This document shows positions 44,442 to 53,699 of a stretch of 64,000 nt of DNA, piece by piece. The stretch covers positions 1 through 64,000 of the forward strand of contig JAIBAF010000014.1 in the NCBI GenBank assembly GCA_019695335.1, read 5' to 3'. This DNA comes from a bacterium (GTDB lineage Bacteria; CLD3; SB21). Made by a program: the position numbers and the translations under genes. Within the stretch, counting starts at the first letter, position 1, and each line of letters begins with the position of its first letter. The notes beneath the pieces were generated by a model that had not been told where the DNA came from, did not search any database, and saw only the letters and a list, made by a program, of their open reading frames with translations.

Positions 44442-45809
44442 ATGGCTTTCCAATCGATCAATCCATCCACAGACGCGTTGATCAAAAATTATTCTCCTAC
44501 CTCATGGAAAGACGCGCTATCCCTTGTCGACAAAACCACTCACGCTTTTCAAAAATGGACTGAAACAAGTTATCAGTCTCGTGCGAATCATTTAAAAAAA
44601 ATGGCGGAAGTTCTTCGGGCCCGAAAAAAAAGTTTAGCCGAGCTGATGGCTAGTGAAATGGGTAAACCTATATTGCAGGGAATTGCCGAAATTGAGAAAT
44701 GCGCGTGGGTTTGCGAATATTATGCCGATCACGGAGAGAAGTTTCTGTCGCCAGAATCGGTTCCTTCCGACGGTCAAAAAAGTTATATTACCTATAAACC
44801 ACTTGGAATAATTCTCGCCATCATGCCGTGGAATTTTCCATTCTGGCAAGTGATTCGTTTTCTTGCACCAACAGTGTTGGCCGGGAATGGAGCTTTACTC
44901 AAACATGCGCCGAATGTGAGCGGTTGTGCTATGGCCATCAAACAAGTTTTTGATGACTCAGGTTTTCCACAGGAGCTTTTTAATGTAGTATTCCTTGAAC
45001 CTGAGCATATTAGTCAACTCATTGAGCATCCTTTGATTCAAGGCGTTACACTTACCGGAAGTGTCAAAGCAGGTCAAGCTGTAGCCAGTCACGCAGGCAA
45101 ATTTCTTAAAAAAACCGTGATGGAATTGGGAGGCAGTGATGCATACATCGTTCTTGAAGATGCCGATATCGAGCTTGCAGCAGAAACATGCGTTAATTCG
45201 CGTCTTATTAATACAGGACAAAGTTGTATTGCCGCAAAAAGATTCTTGGTCGTAGAAGCGGTTCACGAACGGTTTGAAGAACTGTTGATTGAAAAGATGA
45301 GAAAGAAAACGATAGGCAACCCCTTGGAGGGCCAATTCGATCTTGGGCCGTTGGCAAGAAAAGATTTGCGAGACACGTTGCATCGGCAAGTTGAGGAAAG
45401 TATTCGTCAAGGAGCAAAACTAAAATTGGGTGGTCAAATTCCGCAAGGTTCCGGTGCGTTTTATCCGCCGACAGTTTTGAGCGGTGTAAAGCCGGGCATG
45501 ACTGTTTTCGAAGAAGAAACTTTCGGGCCTGTGGCATCCGTGATTTCGATAAAAAACGAATCGGAAGCTGTTCAACTTGCAAACAAGACTTCGTTCGGCT
45601 TGGGCGGCGCGGTTTTCACTACTGATTTAGAACGGGGTGAAAAAATCGCTCGCGATTATATTCAAGCCGGAAGCTGTTTTGTCAATGCGTTCGTAAAGTC
45701 CGATCCCAGGTTGCCATTTGGCGGGATCAAACAATCCGGTTATGGACGAGAATTATCAGCTTTTGGTATCAGAGAATTTGTCAACATCAAGACGGTATAC
45801 ATAAAATAA
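44442..45809 (+). CDS. NAD(P)-dependent aldehyde dehydrogenase (succinate-semialdehyde type)
   Basis: ALDH superfamily enzyme of 455 residues. The cofactor-binding MPWNFPFWQVIRF and TGSVKAGQAVA, the catalytic Glu in MELGGSDAYIVL and the catalytic Cys in NTGQSCIAAKRFLV are present, as is the late EEETFGPVA. Its length and the NTGQSC form fit the short succinate-semialdehyde dehydrogenase group. Start follows the exchanger stop by three bases; its stop overlaps the serine hydrolase start by one base. Confidence 0.92.
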   Translation: MAFQSINPSTDALIKNYSPTSWKDALSLVDKTTHAFQKWTETSYQSRANHLKKMAEVLRARKKSLAELMASEMGKPILQGIAEIEKCAWVCEYYADHGEKFLSPESVPSDGQKSYITYKPLGIILAIMPWNFPFWQVIRFLAPTVLAGNGALLKHAPNVSGCAMAIKQVFDDSGFPQELFNVVFLEPEHISQLIEHPLIQGVTLTGSVKAGQAVASHAGKFLKKTVMELGGSDAYIVLEDADIELAAETCVNSRLINTGQSCIAAKRFLVVEAVHERFEELLIEKMRKKTIGNPLEGQFDLGPLARKDLRDTLHRQVEESIRQGAKLKLGGQIPQGSGAFYPPTVLSGVKPGMTVFEEETFGPVASVISIKNESEAVQLANKTSFGLGGAVFTTDLERGEKIARDYIQAGSCFVNAFVKSDPRLPFGGIKQSGYGRELSAFGIREFVNIKTVYIK

Positions 45810-46846
45810 TGAGCAGGATTTTAATTTTAGGTCTGTCTCTGCTGATTGCATGCGAAAAAAAAGAATCTGAGGAATCGTGTTCTCAGAACATTGCCGATAC
45901 ATTGACAATTTCAATACCAAGCTCTGTTGGAGTTGATTCTTTGAAAATAGAATCCGGAATTACTAAGGCAAATTCCTCAGCGTACATATTCAGTTTATTG
46001 ATTCTCAAAAACAATCTGCTTATTTCAGAGAATTATTTCAAAGGTAAAACCGTCAATGACAACTACAGCATACGATCGGTAACTAAAACGATCGTTTCAG
46101 CTTTGACTGGTATAGCAATAAAGGAAAATAAAATTAGCAGCATTGACAAAAAAGTAAAAGATTTTTTCCCCGAGTATTTTTTTTCAACGACGGATCCGCT
46201 TGCCAGTAAAATCACTATAAAACATCTTCTGACGATGACGGCCGGATATCATTGGAATGAAGCCATTGACCGGTTATATGGTAATCGAATTGAATGGGCT
46301 ATTAATTTGCCTATGGACACAATTCCCGGAAGAATTTTCAATTACAGTTCTGCCGTACCGCATATCTTATCCGGAATACTCACCCGAGCCACTCACACCG
46401 GTACGCTTGAATTCGCCGACAAAAATCTGTTTCAGCCACTCCAAATTCAAACACCAATTTGGGACAAAGATCCGCAAGGATTTTATAATGGAGGAAGTGG
46501 ACTAAATCTGACTGCTCGCGACATGGCGAAAGTCGGATTTTTATACCTCAATCATGGTTGTTATGGCGGTCAAAGAATAGTCAATTCTTCGTGGGTTGAT
46601 TCATCGGGAGTTGATCAAACCAACGGTTATGAATATGGGTATTTGTGGTGGATCGGCCATACATCTGTTTATTCATATTATTACGCTTTAGGGTACGGCG
46701 GGCAGATGATCTTTGTCGTACCGGATTTGGCGTTAGTGATGGTTACAACAGCGAATCCGGTTGTCAACGATACTGAATCCGCACAAACAATTGGGCTTGT
46801 CACGGATATCTTTGAAAATGATATTATTCCCGCATTTTTAAATTGA
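45809..46846 (+). CDS. Serine hydrolase, beta-lactamase/class C family, lipoprotein
   Basis: Exported protein of 345 residues. A short N-terminal signal with lipobox LLIAC (Cys14) suggests membrane anchoring. The catalytic SxxK is SVTK (Ser90, Lys93), and the Tyr motif is YSSA (normally YxN). GYGGQM near 295 fills the place of the third motif. Such proteins are usually esterases or peptidases, not true beta-lactamases. The one-base overlap with the aldehyde dehydrogenase gene suggests co-expression. Confidence 0.88.
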   Translation: MSRILILGLSLLIACEKKESEESCSQNIADTLTISIPSSVGVDSLKIESGITKANSSAYIFSLLILKNNLLISENYFKGKTVNDNYSIRSVTKTIVSALTGIAIKENKISSIDKKVKDFFPEYFFSTTDPLASKITIKHLLTMTAGYHWNEAIDRLYGNRIEWAINLPMDTIPGRIFNYSSAVPHILSGILTRATHTGTLEFADKNLFQPLQIQTPIWDKDPQGFYNGGSGLNLTARDMAKVGFLYLNHGCYGGQRIVNSSWVDSSGVDQTNGYEYGYLWWIGHTSVYSYYYALGYGGQMIFVVPDLALVMVTTANPVVNDTESAQTIGLVTDIFENDIIPAFLN

Positions 46847-46866
46847 TCACTAATTTGTGAGGAACA

Positions 46867-48204
46867 ATGAGTAAAAGCGAAGAAAAAACCAAGCTGTTTA
46901 TTCTCGACACCAATGTTTTACTCTACGATCACACGTGTATTTACAATTTCAAAGAACACGATGTGGTCATTCCCATTGTCGTTTTGGAAGAAATTGACAA
47001 TTTTAAAAAAGGCAGCGATCTGATTAATTTTCAGGCGCGTGAATTTATCCGTGAACTGGATCGCCTTTCCAAAGACCAATTATTCAAAAAAGGCTTACAA
47101 CTTAGCAAGAACCACGGACGTTTATTTGTCGAAGTTGGCGAGCCGCAATCGGAACTTGTTGAAAAAGCATTTACGATCAATAAAGCCGATCATCGCATTC
47201 TTGCTCTCGCAGACCAAATGCGCAATAAGCGAAAAGACCGTGAAGTGATCATCATCAGCAAGGATATTAACTTACGGATGAAGGCCAAATCGCTCGGGAT
47301 GCTTGCGGAAGATTACGAAACAGGAAAAATTCGAAATATTGATGAGCTGTATACGGGTATCCAGACCTACGAAAACTTCGATGTCAATCTTATCCGCCGT
47401 TTTTACGAACCACCTAATACTGTAACGTCTGAAGAAATTTTAATTGATAAAAAACCGTACGCCAATGAATATTTCATTTTGAAAAATCATAGCAGCAGCG
47501 TGTTGGCTCATTATAATCCCATGGGCGCGGTAATGGAACGCGTGACGAAAAGATCGGCATATGGAATCGAACCGCGCAATGCCGAACAAACTTTTGCATT
47601 GGACGCGCTTCTCCGTACGGAAATAGCGGTTGTGACGCTTACGGGCAAAGCCGGAACGGGGAAGACGTTGCTGGCGCTCGCGGCCGCGTTGCAGCAGAGG
47701 CAAAACTACAGCCAGATTTATTTGGCGCGCCCGGTCGTACCGCTGGGTAACCGTGACATCGGGTATCTCCCCGGCGACGTTCAATCGAAACTCGATCCGT
47801 ATATGCAACCGCTCTGGGATAATCTGGCTGTGATCAAAAATAAATTTGGTTCAGAAAGCAGCGAAAATACGCGCATCAATGAAATGATCCAAAACGGAAA
47901 ATTATTGATTACTCCGCTTGCTTATATTCGCGGTCGAAGCCTTGATAAAATATTTTTCATCGTCGACGAGGCTCAAAATCTGACGCCGCATGAAATCAAA
48001 ACCATTATTACACGCGCCGGTGAAGGCGCTAAAATGGTTTTTGTAGGCGATATTTATCAGATCGATTCGCCATACCTCGACAGCCAGTCGAACGGCCTGA
48101 CGTATTTAGTGGATCGAATGAAGGGGCAGGAATTATTTGCGCATGTGAATTTGCTTAAAGGCGAGCGTAGCGCTTTGGCGGAATTGGCAAGTAATTTATT
48201 GTAA
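46867..48204 (+). CDS. PhoH-family ATPase with N-terminal PIN domain
   Basis: Protein of 445 residues. The PIN-like nuclease domain (about 8-150) has the acidic ligands in LDTNVLLYD and VLEEID, then NKADHRILA. The PhoH ATPase part has Walker A TGKAGTGKT (about 258-266), the Walker B VDEAQNLTP and GDIYQIDSPYLD. This PIN-PhoH2 layout is linked in other bacteria to RNA unwinding and cleavage. It converges with the kinase gene, with 7 bases between stops. GAGG lies before the ATG. Confidence 0.93.
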   Translation: MSKSEEKTKLFILDTNVLLYDHTCIYNFKEHDVVIPIVVLEEIDNFKKGSDLINFQAREFIRELDRLSKDQLFKKGLQLSKNHGRLFVEVGEPQSELVEKAFTINKADHRILALADQMRNKRKDREVIIISKDINLRMKAKSLGMLAEDYETGKIRNIDELYTGIQTYENFDVNLIRRFYEPPNTVTSEEILIDKKPYANEYFILKNHSSSVLAHYNPMGAVMERVTKRSAYGIEPRNAEQTFALDALLRTEIAVVTLTGKAGTGKTLLALAAALQQRQNYSQIYLARPVVPLGNRDIGYLPGDVQSKLDPYMQPLWDNLAVIKNKFGSESSENTRINEMIQNGKLLITPLAYIRGRSLDKIFFIVDEAQNLTPHEIKTIITRAGEGAKMVFVGDIYQIDSPYLDSQSNGLTYLVDRMKGQELFAHVNLLKGERSALAELASNLL

Positions 48205-48211
48205 AAAAATT

Positions 48212-51200
48212 CTAAATTTTTACTAGATCGCTAATAATTTCATCAACTGACTGATATCGTAACGACGGTTCGCGTTGTATACATCGCAAAATCAAAGCGT
48301 GAAGAGAAGTCGAGCTTTCAAGATATTTTGGTGAATCGTTGTGAATAGAAAAAATCAAGCTCATCTCGTTGTCGCCATGAAACGGTAATTCTCCAAAAAG
48401 CATTTCATACAAAACGACGCCGAACGAATAAATATCCGTCCTGAAATCTACTGATTTTCCGATCGTTTGCTCCGGGCTCATATAAGCCAGCGTGCCGACA
48501 AGTTGTCCACGATCGGCTATGGAACTCAACGCATTCATGCGAGCGAGTCCGAAATCCATAATCTTAATCGTTTCGTCTTTCTGTATCATGATATTGTCAG
48601 ATTTCAAGTCGCGATGGACGATGTTTTTTTCGTGAATTGCTTTTAATCCTTCCAGAATTCCTTTTGCGTAACTGATCGCCTCCGAAATTTCAATCTTCTC
48701 TTTTTCACGAATACGAGACTTCAGCGTCACACCTTCGATCATTTCCATCGCGATATAGCGCATATTTTCATTACTGCCGGCATTAAAAATCCGGACAACA
48801 TTCGGGTGATTGACTTGCCTTCCGATTTCAACTTCTTTAAGAAAGCGTTTGATTCCATCTTGCGATTCTAACAAGTCTTCTCTCAGTACTTTCAGCGCGA
48901 CCGTTTTTTTCCGTGACTGATCAATCGCTTCGAAAACGGATCCCATTCCGCCTTCGCCTAATTTACGGATAATTTTGTAGTGACTTATAAATCGTGTTTT
49001 GCGATAGACTCGGTAATATTCCCGAAAACGCACGCCTCCAAAGACGGTCAGCCCTATAATTCCTACGATACCAAGACGGAACCACCACGTCGACCAAAAA
49101 GGTGGACGAATAATAATTTCAATCGCCTGCCCGTCTTCATTCCACAATCCGTCGCTGTTGGCCGCTTTGACACGAAACGCGTAACGTCCCGGATCCAGAT
49201 TGGTGTAGTTGACATAACGCCGCGCGCCGGAATAGATCCAGGCCTTATCAAAACCTTCCATCATGTACGCATATTGATTTTTTTCAGGAATGGAGTAATT
49301 CAAAGCCGCAAATTCAAAGGAAAACACATTTTGTGTGTAATCGACTTCGATCGATCGTGTGTGTGTAATGGATTGCATGAGGGGAGAATTTTTCCCAATG
49401 GGAACAGATTCGTTGAAAATCTGAAAATCGGTGAGCAAAACCTGAGGAGCCGATGAATTACTCAACAAACTGTCAGGGTGAAAATAGTTAAATCCATTAA
49501 TGCCGCCAAAAAAAATATCACCTTTTTTGTTTTTGAAATACGCTCCGGCGTTGAACTCATTGCTTTGAAGTCCGTCACGTTCATCGTAATTAATAAACGT
49601 CCGTTTACGCGGATCAAATTTGGCGAGTCCTTTATTCGTGCTAACCCATAGAAATCCGTGATGATCGGCGACGATACCATACACGACGTCATTCGGCAAG
49701 CCGTTTTGTTCAGTAAAAAATTCAAATGTTTCAGTTTTCAGATCCAAAACATTGATTCCACCAGCAGTCCCGATCCATAATTTGTCAGGATAAAAAACAG
49801 TGTCTTCAAGTACGCACAAAACGATGTTGTTATTCAAAGAATTCGGACGATTGGGATCGTTGACATAGCGGCGAGATTTACCGCTTCGTTTGTCAAAACG
49901 ATTGAGACCTCCGCCTAGCGTACCTATCCAAATATAGCCATGATAATCTTCAAAGACCGCGCGGATCTGATTACTGCTGAGACTGGCGGAATCGGGCGGA
50001 TTATTTTTGAATGCCATGAATTTTTTTGTTGTTAAGTCAAACTTGTTAAGGCCGCCGCCGTTAGTTCCGATCCAGATAATTCTCGTGGAGGAATCGCGAT
50101 CAGCATGAATGGTGCGAATAGAATTAGCGTTGAGGCTATTAGAATCGTTCACAATATTTCTAAAATTACTAAACGAATTTTTTTTAGCATCAAAAACGTC
50201 AATTCCGCCTCGAACCGAGCCAATCCACAATAATGCGTCTGAAGATTTGAAAATCGTTCGGACAGAATTATTACTTAAACTGTTTGAATTTCCCGGATTA
50301 TTTTTATAGTGGACAAATTTTCCAGAATTCAATTCCCATCGATTCAGACCGCCGGCATCCGTGCCAACCCATAAAGAATTTTCCTCATCGTCGAAGAAAA
50401 AAGAATATACCATGTTGTCGCTTAGGCTATTAGGATCGGAGGGTATATTTTTAATGTGCGTAAATTTTTCACGATTTGGATCGTACTGATTAATTCCACC
50501 GCCATTCGTGCCGACCCATAGAATTCCTGAATGATCGAGATACATCGATTCGACCGAATTGTGGCTCATGCTCGTTATTTTTTGAGGATCGTGCATGAAA
50601 CGAGCAAACGTTTGGGTTTTAGGATCCCATCTGCAAACACCGCCTCCAAAAGTCCCAATCCATAAATACCCATAACGATCTTCTACAATCGCGTTCACAT
50701 CATCGTTGCTTAAAGCAGAAAGGTCGGTTGCTCGTGCACGATAACCGGTAAATTCACCGGATGTACGATCAAATCGGGCAACACCTCCACCATACATAGC
50801 GATCCAGATTTCGCCGTTACGATCTTCAAGAATCGCATGTACGTTATTGTGAGGCAAACTGTGAACCTTTTTGGGGTCGTTGCGGTAATGAATAAAATGT
50901 TGCTGATCGTAAGCGAACAAACCTCGATTCGTTCCAATCCACAAAACATTCCGGCTATCCTCCAGCAACGTCAATGCAACGGCATCCTCGTCAGGCAATT
51001 GAAGTTGTAAAAAATTTCCGTCATCATTCAAAACACCTAATCCTGCAGAAGAACCAATCCATAGCTTTCCTGAACGATCTTGATAAATGGTTTCGATATT
51101 GGATGTTGAGAATGTTTTAAAACGCGTAAATTTTTCAGAGGCAGGATCAAAACAATTTAATCCCTGAGAAGTTCCGATCCATAATCTTCCGTCGCGATCT

Positions 51201-51463
51201 TCAAATAAAGTGTTAATGAAATTACTGGAAATTGAATTCGTATCTTGCTGATGATGTTTGAAAATACGAAAACGGTAGCCGTCAAAACGATTTAATCCGT
51301 CCTCTGTACCGAACCACATAAAGCCATCGCGATCCTGCAAAATGCAAAAGACGTTGCTTTGCGATAAACCTTGCTCGATTGAGAAATGCCTGAATTTGAC
51401 GTCACGCAATTGTGAAAAACAAACGGCGTTCAAGAAGAAAAAGAAAAATAAAATGTAGCGCAT
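48212..51463 (-). CDS. Reg_prop propeller receptor fused to a Ser/Thr protein kinase
   Basis: Protein of 1083 residues with a signal peptide (ends CFSQL). Residues about 20-700 hold more than ten Reg_prop repeats (for example GLSQSNVFCILQDRDGFMW, IWIGTNGGGINQYD). A Y_Y_Y domain follows (about 700-785), then one membrane helix near 795-813, then a kinase domain (about 824-1083) with GEGGMGS, the VALKVL lysine, HRDLKSDN (Asp952), DFGLA and GTLAYMSPEQ. All key catalytic residues are present. This is the layout of hybrid two-component sensors, with a eukaryotic-type kinase in place of the histidine kinase. The propeller should be periplasmic and sense a carbohydrate or similar ligand; the target is unknown. 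Confidence 0.92.
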   Translation of the reverse strand: MRYILFFFFFLNAVCFSQLRDVKFRHFSIEQGLSQSNVFCILQDRDGFMWFGTEDGLNRFDGYRFRIFKHHQQDTNSISSNFINTLFEDRDGRLWIGTSQGLNCFDPASEKFTRFKTFSTSNIETIYQDRSGKLWIGSSAGLGVLNDDGNFLQLQLPDEDAVALTLLEDSRNVLWIGTNRGLFAYDQQHFIHYRNDPKKVHSLPHNNVHAILEDRNGEIWIAMYGGGVARFDRTSGEFTGYRARATDLSALSNDDVNAIVEDRYGYLWIGTFGGGVCRWDPKTQTFARFMHDPQKITSMSHNSVESMYLDHSGILWVGTNGGGINQYDPNREKFTHIKNIPSDPNSLSDNMVYSFFFDDEENSLWVGTDAGGLNRWELNSGKFVHYKNNPGNSNSLSNNSVRTIFKSSDALLWIGSVRGGIDVFDAKKNSFSNFRNIVNDSNSLNANSIRTIHADRDSSTRIIWIGTNGGGLNKFDLTTKKFMAFKNNPPDSASLSSNQIRAVFEDYHGYIWIGTLGGGLNRFDKRSGKSRRYVNDPNRPNSLNNNIVLCVLEDTVFYPDKLWIGTAGGINVLDLKTETFEFFTEQNGLPNDVVYGIVADHHGFLWVSTNKGLAKFDPRKRTFINYDERDGLQSNEFNAGAYFKNKKGDIFFGGINGFNYFHPDSLLSNSSAPQVLLTDFQIFNESVPIGKNSPLMQSITHTRSIEVDYTQNVFSFEFAALNYSIPEKNQYAYMMEGFDKAWIYSGARRYVNYTNLDPGRYAFRVKAANSDGLWNEDGQAIEIIIRPPFWSTWWFRLGIVGIIGLTVFGGVRFREYYRVYRKTRFISHYKIIRKLGEGGMGSVFEAIDQSRKKTVALKVLREDLLESQDGIKRFLKEVEIGRQVNHPNVVRIFNAGSNENMRYIAMEMIEGVTLKSRIREKEKIEISEAISYAKGILEGLKAIHEKNIVHRDLKSDNIMIQKDETIKIMDFGLARMNALSSIADRGQLVGTLAYMSPEQTIGKSVDFRTDIYSFGVVLYEMLFGELPFHGDNEMSLIFSIHNDSPKYLESSTSLHALILRCIQREPSLRYQSVDEIISDLVKI

Positions 51464-51573
51464 GATTTGGAATTTTTAGGAGTTCTTTTTAAATGTAAAA
51501 CTAATTGGCTCAAAAAACAAACGTGATTGAAAAGCAGTTCAAGAAGCATTAGATTAAAAAAATGGAGACACGG

Positions 51574-53130
51574 ATGACAATATTCCTAAATGGAAAAATT
51601 TATACCGGTTATGGTCAGGAAGTTGAGGCGCTCGCCGTTTCAAACGGGCGCATATTGGCTACTGGAACGAATCGCGATTTAATTTCATTTTTTCCGTCAT
51701 TCAAACAGATTGACCTGGAAAAACAGCGAGTCTTACCGGCTTTTACCGATGCGCATACGCATTTTCTGGCCTATTGTTTAAAACAGGATCAGCTTGATTT
51801 CAATGGTTTGACTTCTAAAGAGGAAGTGCTGGAATTAGTCCGGAAAAAAGCAACGCATACACCCAAAGGCGAATGGATTCAAGGAAGCGGCTGGAATCAA
51901 AATCTTTGGAATCCTGTCAAGTATCCTTCGAAGGAAGATTTGGATACAGCTGCGCCGGATCATCCGGTATGTTTGGAAGCGCGAGATGCGCACACGTCGT
52001 GGGTGAATTCTTCTGCTCTCAAAAAAGCCGGGATTACACGAGAGACGACGTTTGATTCAACGGGAGAAATTTTAAAAAACGCCGATGGCAATTTATCGGG
52101 AATTATAAAAGAAGAAGCACGTCAGCTTATTTGGCAATTCATTGAGAAACCCACGGCGGAGAAACGGCAGGATGTATTGCGTAACGGAATGAAATTGGCC
52201 TATGCGCAAGGGCTGAGCGGAGTGCACTGTATGGAGACTATTTCTGATTGGGAGACTTACCAAACATTGCATAGAGATGGTGAATTAAAACTTCGCGTAA
52301 ATTTTTATTATCCGATTCGATATTTGGATCACGTGATAGAATTAGGTTTGAAAAGCGGACTGGGCAATGAATGGCTGCGTTTCGGTGGCATGAAAATTTT
52401 TCTCGACGGGACGCTTGGCTCACAAACGGCCCACATGATCAAACCTTTTGAAAACTCAGACAACTACGGAACGGAAATTTTAACGGAAGAAGCTGTTAAT
52501 AGCCTTGTATTTCGGGCAGCACAAAATAATATCGCCTGTGCCATTCATGCGATTGGTGACAGAGCAAATCGGAAAGCCCTGCACGCTTTTTCAGCAGTAC
52601 GTAGAAAATTTCCTGAAAAAAGATTGAGGCAAAGGATCGAACATTGCCAGTTGGTTGATCCGGCTGATATGCCGCGTTTCGCCGAACATGAAATCATTGC
52701 GTCGATGCAACCAATACAAATTCCGGAAGACGTCGATACCGCCAATAAATTTTGGGGTGAACGTTGCCGCTACGCCTATCCGTTTCGTTCGCTTCTTCAG
52801 GCCGGTGCAGTCCTCGCTTTTGGATCGGATGTGCCTATCGAGACGTGCAATGTTTTTGAGGGAATCTTTGCGGCATTAAATCGTTCTAAACGTGGCGGCA
52901 TCGAGAGCTGGATTCCTGAACAAAAACTTGAATTACAGGAAATTATTCATGCGTATACCATTGGAAGCGCGTTTGCGTCAGGTGAAGAATCCATAAAAGG
53001 CAGTCTGAATCCCGGTAAAGTTGCCGATTTTATGATATTGTCCGATAATATTTTTAACATTCCGGCCACTGAAATTCCAAAGATAAAAGTCAAAATGATG
53101 GTAATTGGCGGGGAAAAAGTTTATGGATAA
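51574..53130 (+). CDS. Amidohydrolase-family protein (YtcJ-like)
   Basis: Metal-dependent hydrolase of 518 residues. The ATG at 51574 has GGAG correctly spaced before it; an in-frame ATG at 51562 is the alternative. The N-terminal sandwich strand TIFLNGKIYTGYGQEVEALAV is followed by PAFTDAHTHFLAY (metal HxH near residue 60), the family motif KIFLDGTLGSQTA, the HAIGDRANRKALHAF segment and a late FGSDVPIE. This is the amidohydrolase-3 subfamily of exoenzyme-like deacylases. The substrate is unknown. Confidence 0.9.
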   Translation: MTIFLNGKIYTGYGQEVEALAVSNGRILATGTNRDLISFFPSFKQIDLEKQRVLPAFTDAHTHFLAYCLKQDQLDFNGLTSKEEVLELVRKKATHTPKGEWIQGSGWNQNLWNPVKYPSKEDLDTAAPDHPVCLEARDAHTSWVNSSALKKAGITRETTFDSTGEILKNADGNLSGIIKEEARQLIWQFIEKPTAEKRQDVLRNGMKLAYAQGLSGVHCMETISDWETYQTLHRDGELKLRVNFYYPIRYLDHVIELGLKSGLGNEWLRFGGMKIFLDGTLGSQTAHMIKPFENSDNYGTEILTEEAVNSLVFRAAQNNIACAIHAIGDRANRKALHAFSAVRRKFPEKRLRQRIEHCQLVDPADMPRFAEHEIIASMQPIQIPEDVDTANKFWGERCRYAYPFRSLLQAGAVLAFGSDVPIETCNVFEGIFAALNRSKRGGIESWIPEQKLELQEIIHAYTIGSAFASGEESIKGSLNPGKVADFMILSDNIFNIPATEIPKIKVKMMVIGGEKVYG

Positions 53131-53204
53131 GGTTTTAAAGAATTCAGCATTGTTTAGACTAAAAATTTATGCTAAATTAGGCGGCTAAATAGAAAGAAAA
53201 AGTT

Positions 53205-53699
53205 ATGGGCATCAGCAAATTTACCGCGTTAACATTGTTGATTTGTTTTTCACTCAGTTGGAACTTTCCCGGAGATCAATTGACATGGTATTCTTTCGAT
53301 GAGGGATTGACAAAAGCCAAAGCAGAAAACAAACATGTATTGATCGATGTTTATACGGATTGGTGCGGCTGGTGTAAAGTGATGGAACAGAAAACTTATT
53401 CCGATCCGGATATTATCAAATATCTTAACGCCAAATTTATTCTTGTTAAACTGAATCCCGAAAAAGACGGCTCGATCACTTATAACGGAAAAAAATATTC
53501 GGCGGCACAATTTTCGGAAGGAATCGGCGTCAATGGTTATCCAGCCACGGCGTTTTTTGAATCCGATTCCAAAATGGTGACGCTGGTGCCCGGGTATATT
53601 CAGGCGAAAGAATTCCTGAATATTATCCAGTATATTGGTGAAAAAGAATATTATCAGATCAGCTTCGACGATTATCTTAAAGGCAAATCCGCGCCCTGA
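53205..53699 (+). CDS. Thioredoxin-like exported protein
   Basis: Thiol-disulfide protein of 164 residues with an N-terminal signal (TALTLLICFSLSW). The redox motif CGWC lies at 54-57 in VLIDVYTDWCGWCKVMEQ, followed by the cis-Pro loop VNGYPATAFF. It resembles DsbD/DUF255-type thioredoxins that act in the periplasm. Its stop overlaps the ABC permease ATG by one base, so the two are co-translated. Confidence 0.87.
   Translation: MGISKFTALTLLICFSLSWNFPGDQLTWYSFDEGLTKAKAENKHVLIDVYTDWCGWCKVMEQKTYSDPDIIKYLNAKFILVKLNPEKDGSITYNGKKYSAAQFSEGIGVNGYPATAFFESDSKMVTLVPGYIQAKEFLNIIQYIGEKEYYQISFDDYLKGKSAP

Noticed and set aside
44958-45410. 150-codon open frame opposite the aldehyde dehydrogenase gene
   Set aside because: It lies fully antisense to a clear ALDH gene with intact motifs and has no family-like features.
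48980-49456. 158-codon open frame opposite the propeller-kinase gene
   Set aside because: It mirrors the codon pattern of the real gene on the other strand and shows no recognisable motif or start site.
42785-51466. A 16-base string AAAATGTAGCGCATGA present at two distant genes
   Set aside because: About one such shared 16-mer pair is expected by chance in a window this size; one copy is inside a coding start.
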